Below, one piece after another: positions 60,358 to 64,000 of a stretch of 64,000 nt of DNA. The translations under genes were made by a program, and so were the position numbers. The DNA is taken from assembly GCF_000710345.2 (NCBI RefSeq), contig NZ_JHEL01000015.1, positions 1,523,752 through 1,587,751 of the forward strand, written 5' to 3'. Each line of letters opens with the position of its first letter. The first letter of the stretch is position 1. The notes beneath the pieces are model-generated. The model was not told where the DNA came from, ran no database searches, and worked only from the letters and a program-made list of their open reading frames with translations. Source of the DNA: Curtobacterium sp. S6 (GTDB taxonomy: Bacteria > Actinomycetota > Actinomycetes > Actinomycetales > Micrococcaceae).

Positions 60358-61122
60358 ATGAGCAATTCGAGTTTTCCGCAGTCAGAAGCCGCCGATTCGG
60401 TGGCGGAGATCCGTCGCCTCGCCGAACAGCACCCCGATCGACGCGTCGTCGTCGTGACCGGCGCTTCCGGCGGGATCGGTTCCCGCGTTGCCGAGGACCT
60501 CTCCCGCGATTCGATCGTGGTGGCCATCGGGCGGAACGACGAGAAGTTGCGGGAGGTCGTCGAGCGCTCGACCCCCAACGACGTCGTCCCCCTGATTCTC
60601 GACCTCAATGACACCGACACCCTTCAAGGCGCCCTGGCGGATCTCCCCCGCGTGGACGCCCTGGTCAACGCCGCGGCCATCGCGTCTCGCTTCACGCTGG
60701 ACGACGCGCGCGCCCAGGACTGGGACACGGCCTTCCACACGAACGTGACCGCACCCGCCGAGCTGACCCGCACCCTGTTGCCCCACCTTCGAAAGTCCCG
60801 CGGAACCGTGGTCTTCCTTGGTTCCGGGGCATCCCGCTCGTCAAATCAATACAACGTGGTCTACAGCGCAACAAAGCACGCCCTCCAGGCCGTGGCCGAT
60901 GGTTTCCGACGCCAGGTCTCCCGCGACGGCGTACGGGTGGCCACCGTGGCCCCCGGCCCGACCGACACCACCATGGTTCGCTGGCAGGACGACTACCCCA
61001 AGGCGGAGCCCCCGAAGTTCATCGACCCCGCAACCGTGGCCCGTTCCATCCGTCACGTCGTGGACGCATCCGAAGACACTCAGATCACCGAGGTGTGGGT
61101 CCGCCCCCGCGTTGAGGCGTAA
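60358..61122 (+). CDS. Short-chain dehydrogenase/reductase
   Basis: A 254-residue SDR with VVVTGASGGIGSRVAEDLS (residues about 31-49), DALVNAAAIASRF, and the active-site YNVVYSATKHALQA, followed by the APGPTDTTM loop. The substrate cannot be inferred. -10 TAAGCT (60345-60350) ends 7 nt before the ATG and there is no ribosome site, so it is a leaderless candidate. It stands alone. Confidence 0.85.
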   Translation: MSNSSFPQSEAADSVAEIRRLAEQHPDRRVVVVTGASGGIGSRVAEDLSRDSIVVAIGRNDEKLREVVERSTPNDVVPLILDLNDTDTLQGALADLPRVDALVNAAAIASRFTLDDARAQDWDTAFHTNVTAPAELTRTLLPHLRKSRGTVVFLGSGASRSSNQYNVVYSATKHALQAVADGFRRQVSRDGVRVATVAPGPTDTTMVRWQDDYPKAEPPKFIDPATVARSIRHVVDASEDTQITEVWVRPRVEA

Positions 61123-61159
61123 AAAAAATCCGTCCTCGTGACATGCATTTGCCGAACAC

Positions 61160-61458
61160 CTGACACGAGAAGCCTTTGTCCTGGTAGGGTTGTCTATGTA
61201 CACGCCGGAAGGCTGGTGCGGCAACGGCGCCCCACGAGTGACATCGGCAATTTTCATATCGACAGCGTCGACCGTTATCTCTGATCGGGTCGACCATCCC
61301 AGGCGGCAACGCATAGCGTCCGCCCCTCATAACCCCACAGATTTTTTGAGTTCTTTAAAGCAGCATCCCTGCGTACAGCAGCTCAAGAACCACGTCGGCA
61401 GAATCGACGTGGAGTACATGGCCGCCACAGGCGGCCGACACGAAGGAAAGAAATAATA
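61160..61458 (+). promoter_or_regulatory. Promoter and long 5' leader of the cold-shock gene
   Basis: CTGACA (61160-61165) and TAGGGT (61185-61190) are spaced by 19 bp, which predicts a leader of about 260 nt before the cold-shock ATG. Long structured leaders are usual for csp mRNAs, where they refold at low temperature. No other gene is seen in 61123-61458. Confidence 0.5.
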
Positions 61459-61662
61459 ATGGCTAAAGGCACCGTGAAATGGTTCAACTCCGAAAAGGGC
61501 TATGGCTTCATTGCCCCGGATGACCACTCCGACGATCTCTTCGCTCACTACAGCGCCATCGAAGGCACCGGCTTCCGCGGCCTCGAAGAGGGCCAGACGG
61601 TTGAGTTCCAGGCTGAGCAGGGCCCCAAGGGTCTTCAGGCCACGAACATCCGCGTTCTCTAA
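61459..61662 (+). CDS. cspA: Cold-shock protein (CspA family)
   Basis: A 67-residue OB-fold protein: [22 protein letters not shown] with RNP1 (KGYGFI) and RNP2 as DLFAHYSAI. It binds single-stranded RNA or DNA and melts mRNA structure. GAAGGAAAGAAATAAT precedes the ATG. Length and motifs are standard. The gene has a long leader and a textbook terminator. Confidence 0.95.
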   Translation: MAKGTVKWFNSEKGYGFIAPDDHSDDLFAHYSAIEGTGFRGLEEGQTVEFQAEQGPKGLQATNIRVL

Positions 61663-61693
61663 ACGCGATATCCCCGGTAGGGGATGATCTGAA

Positions 61694-61735
61694 GGGGCCG
61701 GCGGCGAACACTATGTTCGCCCCCGGCCCCTTTTT
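61694..61735 (+). terminator. Rho-independent terminator of the cold-shock gene
   Basis: GGGGCCGG-C-GGCGAAC pairs with GTTCGCC-C-CCGGCCCC around ACTAT (one C-C mismatch), followed by TTTTT at 61731-61735. Confidence 0.92.
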
Positions 61736-61865
61736 CATGCCCGGATTCGGGGTTTCGTGGCCATGGGCAGGCATCCCTAAATTAAGCCGTTGCACACCTG
61801 AACCACTTCTGAGGAAAGGCTCCACACTGCTGACAAGCCGGCGTTTCCGGCCTATTCTCGAAGGC

Positions 61866-62378
61866 ATGAAGATGTCTACAGACCTTGAAAAGAAATTCCA
61901 GGACCAGATCACCCTCGAGTTCGAAGCGTCGATCACGTATCGTCAGCTCGCCATCGAGGCCGACGAGCAGGACCTCCCCGGCATCGCCGCGTGGCTTCGC
62001 CACCAGGCGGACGAGGAGATCGTCCACGCCAACAAGTTCATCGATCACCTTTCCGACCGCGGCAACCACGCCGAAATCGGACAGATCAGCGCACCGTCGG
62101 TGACCACGGGTCTCTCCGTTTTGGAGATCTTCCAGGCCGCCCTGGCCCACGAGGAGAAGGTTTCCAACTCCATCCGTGACCTGTACCGAGAAGCAGACGC
62201 CGAGGGAGACTTCGACTCCCGCCCGCTGCTCAACTGGTTCGTCGACGAGCAGATCGAGGAGGAAGCCACGGCTTCCGAAATCATCGGTCGCCTCAAGCTC
62301 ATCAACGGCGAAGGCTCCGGCCTGCTCCGCCTCGACGCCGAGCTCGGTCAGCGCCCCGAAGAGGGCACCGAAGACTAA
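61866..62378 (+). CDS. Ferritin
   Basis: A 170-residue four-helix ferritin with iron ligands in TLEFEASITYRQL, the ADEEIVHANKF ExxH pair, AHEEKVSNSI and FVDEQIEEEA. It stores iron as ferric mineral in a 24-mer. -35 CTGACA (61830-61835), 17 bp, -10 TATTCT (61853-61858) predicts transcription from about 61865, so ATG 61866 would be leaderless; if the start were longer, GAAGG could serve ATG 61872 instead. It pairs in role with the efeUOB importer. Confidence 0.92.
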   Translation: MKMSTDLEKKFQDQITLEFEASITYRQLAIEADEQDLPGIAAWLRHQADEEIVHANKFIDHLSDRGNHAEIGQISAPSVTTGLSVLEIFQAALAHEEKVSNSIRDLYREADAEGDFDSRPLLNWFVDEQIEEEATASEIIGRLKLINGEGSGLLRLDAELGQRPEEGTED

Positions 62379-62410
62379 TCGAGTCGCCTCGCCGCCCCCG
62401 GCGGATAGGC

Positions 62411-62448
62411 CAACGGGCCCCGAACCTCAGCAGGTTCGGGGCCCGTTG
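62411..62448 (+). terminator. Terminator between ferritin and the beta-mannosidase fragment
   Basis: Perfect 17-nt arms (62411-62427, 62432-62448) around CAGC. There is no T-tract. Its place between convergent genes suits a bidirectional terminator. Confidence 0.8.
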
Positions 62449-62481
62449 CGTACGCCGTCGGGACGGTTGCGAGCCAGACGA

Positions 62482-63936
62482 TCAGGAGACCGTTTCCGAC
62501 CCGATGTCATCGGCCCAGGTGCGCACCGAGAGGTCGGCGGGGTTGAAGCCCGGAGCGAGCCCGGTCACCGTCACCGTGCGCGTCTGGCCGGGGGCCAGAT
62601 CGAAGTAGGCCGCGTCGAAGCGGTTGGCCGGGGACAGGGGATCCACCCGGACCGCATAGGCGAAGGCGTCTCCCGCGCGGATGGTGACGTGCGCCCGACC
62701 CGCGGCGACGTCGTCTTCCCCGGCCCTGACGCGGGACGTGACCGTGCCGCCCAAGGGAAGATTCTTGAGGTGGTCGAGGAAAAGTCTCGCTGGCGGGAGC
62801 CCGCCGTCCGGGGCGGTCGCCTCGGCGTAGACCTCCCGAGTCCGCTTCGGCGCCGGGAAGCTCGTGACCTGCCGCGAATCGCCGGGCGCGACCCTGACCT
62901 CCACGGCGCGGTCGTCGTGGACCTCTCCCGAGAACCCTCGCAGCCGGGCGCGAAGTACCCCGCTCCACTCCGCGCCCGAGCTGTTGGTGACCCACAGCTC
63001 CAGGCACGCCCCGGGCTCCGCCTGGCGCCACGACGCGACGACGGGTGCGAAGGCATCCCGCACCGCGTACCAGGCGGCCTTGGGCAAACCCTCGTAGTCC
63101 ACGAGGGACCAGCTCAGCCCCGGCCAGGGTTCGTTCAGCTGCCATACCAAAGCCCCGGAGCACACCGGTTGGCGTCGGCGATAGTGCGCGATTCCGTAGG
63201 CAAGGCCTTCGGCCTGAACCATGTGAGAGGCGATCGTGTGAGCCCGCAGGCTGTCCGCGCGCCCGACCCCCGCCTCGGAGGCCAGGAGTCCCATGATCTT
63301 GTCCTGGGGGCTGTCCTTGATCCGATGGAGAAACTGCTCGCCCCAGGGGGTGATGGGCTGGCTGACCCACCGGTCCAGGGTCACGGCCTCGGGTATCGAG
63401 CAGATTCCGAATTCGCTGATGAACCGGCCACGATCCTGCCGGTAACGCCAGAAGTGGTTCTGCTCGGACTCATCCAACGTCGAAGGGGCCGGCCCCGCGC
63501 CGAGGTCCGCTCCGTGCCAGACCTCCCACGCGTGACGGTCGCCGTCGAGCACGCCGTTGGCGGTACCCAGGGCGCCGTCGGGGCTGCCCCGGCGATACGG
63601 CACGCCGCATCCGTCCTCATCCACGGTTCTCGGCAGGAGGTCGTCGTAGAAATATTCGCCCCACCCCTCCCGAGGTTCTTCCGCCCAGATGACGTCGTGC
63701 ATCGCGTGCGCCTCGTTATTGCCGGCCCAGACCGCCAGGCACGGGTGCCCGCTGAGGCGCCTGACCTGGTACGACGCTTCCGCCTCGACCTCGGCCCGAA
63801 GACCGGGGTCGTCATCGGGGTAGTCCACCGAGGTGAACATGAAATCCTGCCAGACGAGCAGGCCCTGTTGATCGCATAAATCGTAGAATTCCTCCGGCTC
63901 GTAGATGTTGCGGGTCATGACGTTGTTTACACGCAA
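62482..63936 (-). pseudogene. GH2 beta-mannosidase, N-terminal half missing
   Basis: The 484-residue frame matches the C-terminal part of GH2 beta-mannosidases: IYEPEEFYDLCDQQGLLVWQDFMF, the acid/base in WAGNNEAH, the nucleophile in FISEFGICSIPEA, QLNEPWPGLSWSLVDYEG and a C-terminal beta domain. Family members are about 820-850 residues with two beta domains and the first barrel strands in front of this point. Here the homology starts abruptly (MTRNIYEPEEF in place of the usual LRVWGGGIYE) and an in-frame TAA stands at 63957-63955, so the 5' half is lost or shifted. The 63 bp to the right edge show no matching frame. Confidence 0.7.
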
Positions 63937-64000
63937 CGGAGGCTCGGGTGGGTGTTACCTGTGGCGACAGGTCGGCAGGTGAGGGGCTCATCGCATGAGA

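Noticed and set aside
1..64000. Search for tRNA, rRNA, CRISPR arrays, insertion sequences and att sites
   Set aside because: No T-arm consensus with flanking stems, no regularly spaced repeats, no transposase or integrase frame was seen by eye; a profile search could still find a small RNA I missed.

Overview
The window is GC-rich DNA (roughly 65 % by eye) densely packed with short operons, many genes with GTG or TTG starts, several starts that look leaderless, and families typical of Actinomycetota: a MocR-type PdxR with PdxST, CsoR/CopZ/CopA, EfeUOB, an AA10 chitin-type LPMO, a UvrA-like ATPase without the UvrB-binding domain. I infer a free-living or commensal member of the Micrococcales. 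The genus cannot be fixed from the sequence. I see no rRNA, tRNA, CRISPR array, insertion sequence or phage gene.

Layout. 1-3.9 kb: phosphonate (2-aminoethylphosphonate type) uptake and breakdown, with a binding protein, an FAD oxidase, a GntR regulator and a phosphonatase-like HAD hydrolase. 3.9-11.5 kb: D-glucarate/galactarate catabolism (GntP permease, LysR regulator, KDG dehydratase, ketoglutarate-semialdehyde dehydrogenase, glucarate dehydratase, galactarate/talarate dehydratase). The permease and the operon carry the same bipartite regulator-like site. 11.5-14.4 kb: two secreted proteins, an LPMO and a C39-like cysteine peptidase. 14.4-20.7 kb: lipoate ligase, M48 membrane protease, LTA-synthase-like sulfatase-fold enzyme, and an ABC-F ATPase behind an erm-like attenuator. 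20.7-27.3 kb: GH15 hydrolase, copper operon, amino-acid permease. 27.3-33.8 kb (minus strand): two small membrane proteins, NAD-dependent formate dehydrogenase with a LysR regulator, PdxR, MgtE. 33.9-36.9 kb: GntR regulator plus ascorbate-type PTS. 37.1-41.2 kb: PdxST and an FdhF/YdeP-type molybdopterin oxidoreductase.

41.2-47.7 kb (minus strand) is the most accessory-looking part: an HD hydrolase, then a cassette reading I36-type secreted protein, Cys-rich lipoprotein, HlyD-like adaptor, MacB-like ABC transporter, preceded by a second unit with a 51-codon ORF and a frameshifted copy of the same lipoprotein. Both units start from promoters sharing an identical 18-bp box. 47.8-50.1 kb: a TPP riboswitch controls a short-chain dehydrogenase and a luciferase-like flavin monooxygenase. 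This is the least explained regulatory pairing here. 50.1-53.9 kb: EfeUOB iron uptake. 54-59.7 kb: MATE exporter, SLC13-type carrier, UvrA-like ATPase, S4 protein. 59.7-60.3 kb has no clear gene but carries a promoter, several perfect hairpins and a U-tract terminator on the minus strand, so a hidden transcript is likely. 60.3-64 kb: short-chain dehydrogenase, cold-shock protein, ferritin and a beta-mannosidase that lacks its N-terminal half.

Themes linking the genes: sugar-acid and phosphonate scavenging with local regulators; metal handling (Cu export, Fe uptake, ferritin, Mg uptake); and drug or peptide defence (ABC-F, MATE, UvrA-like, MacB-like).
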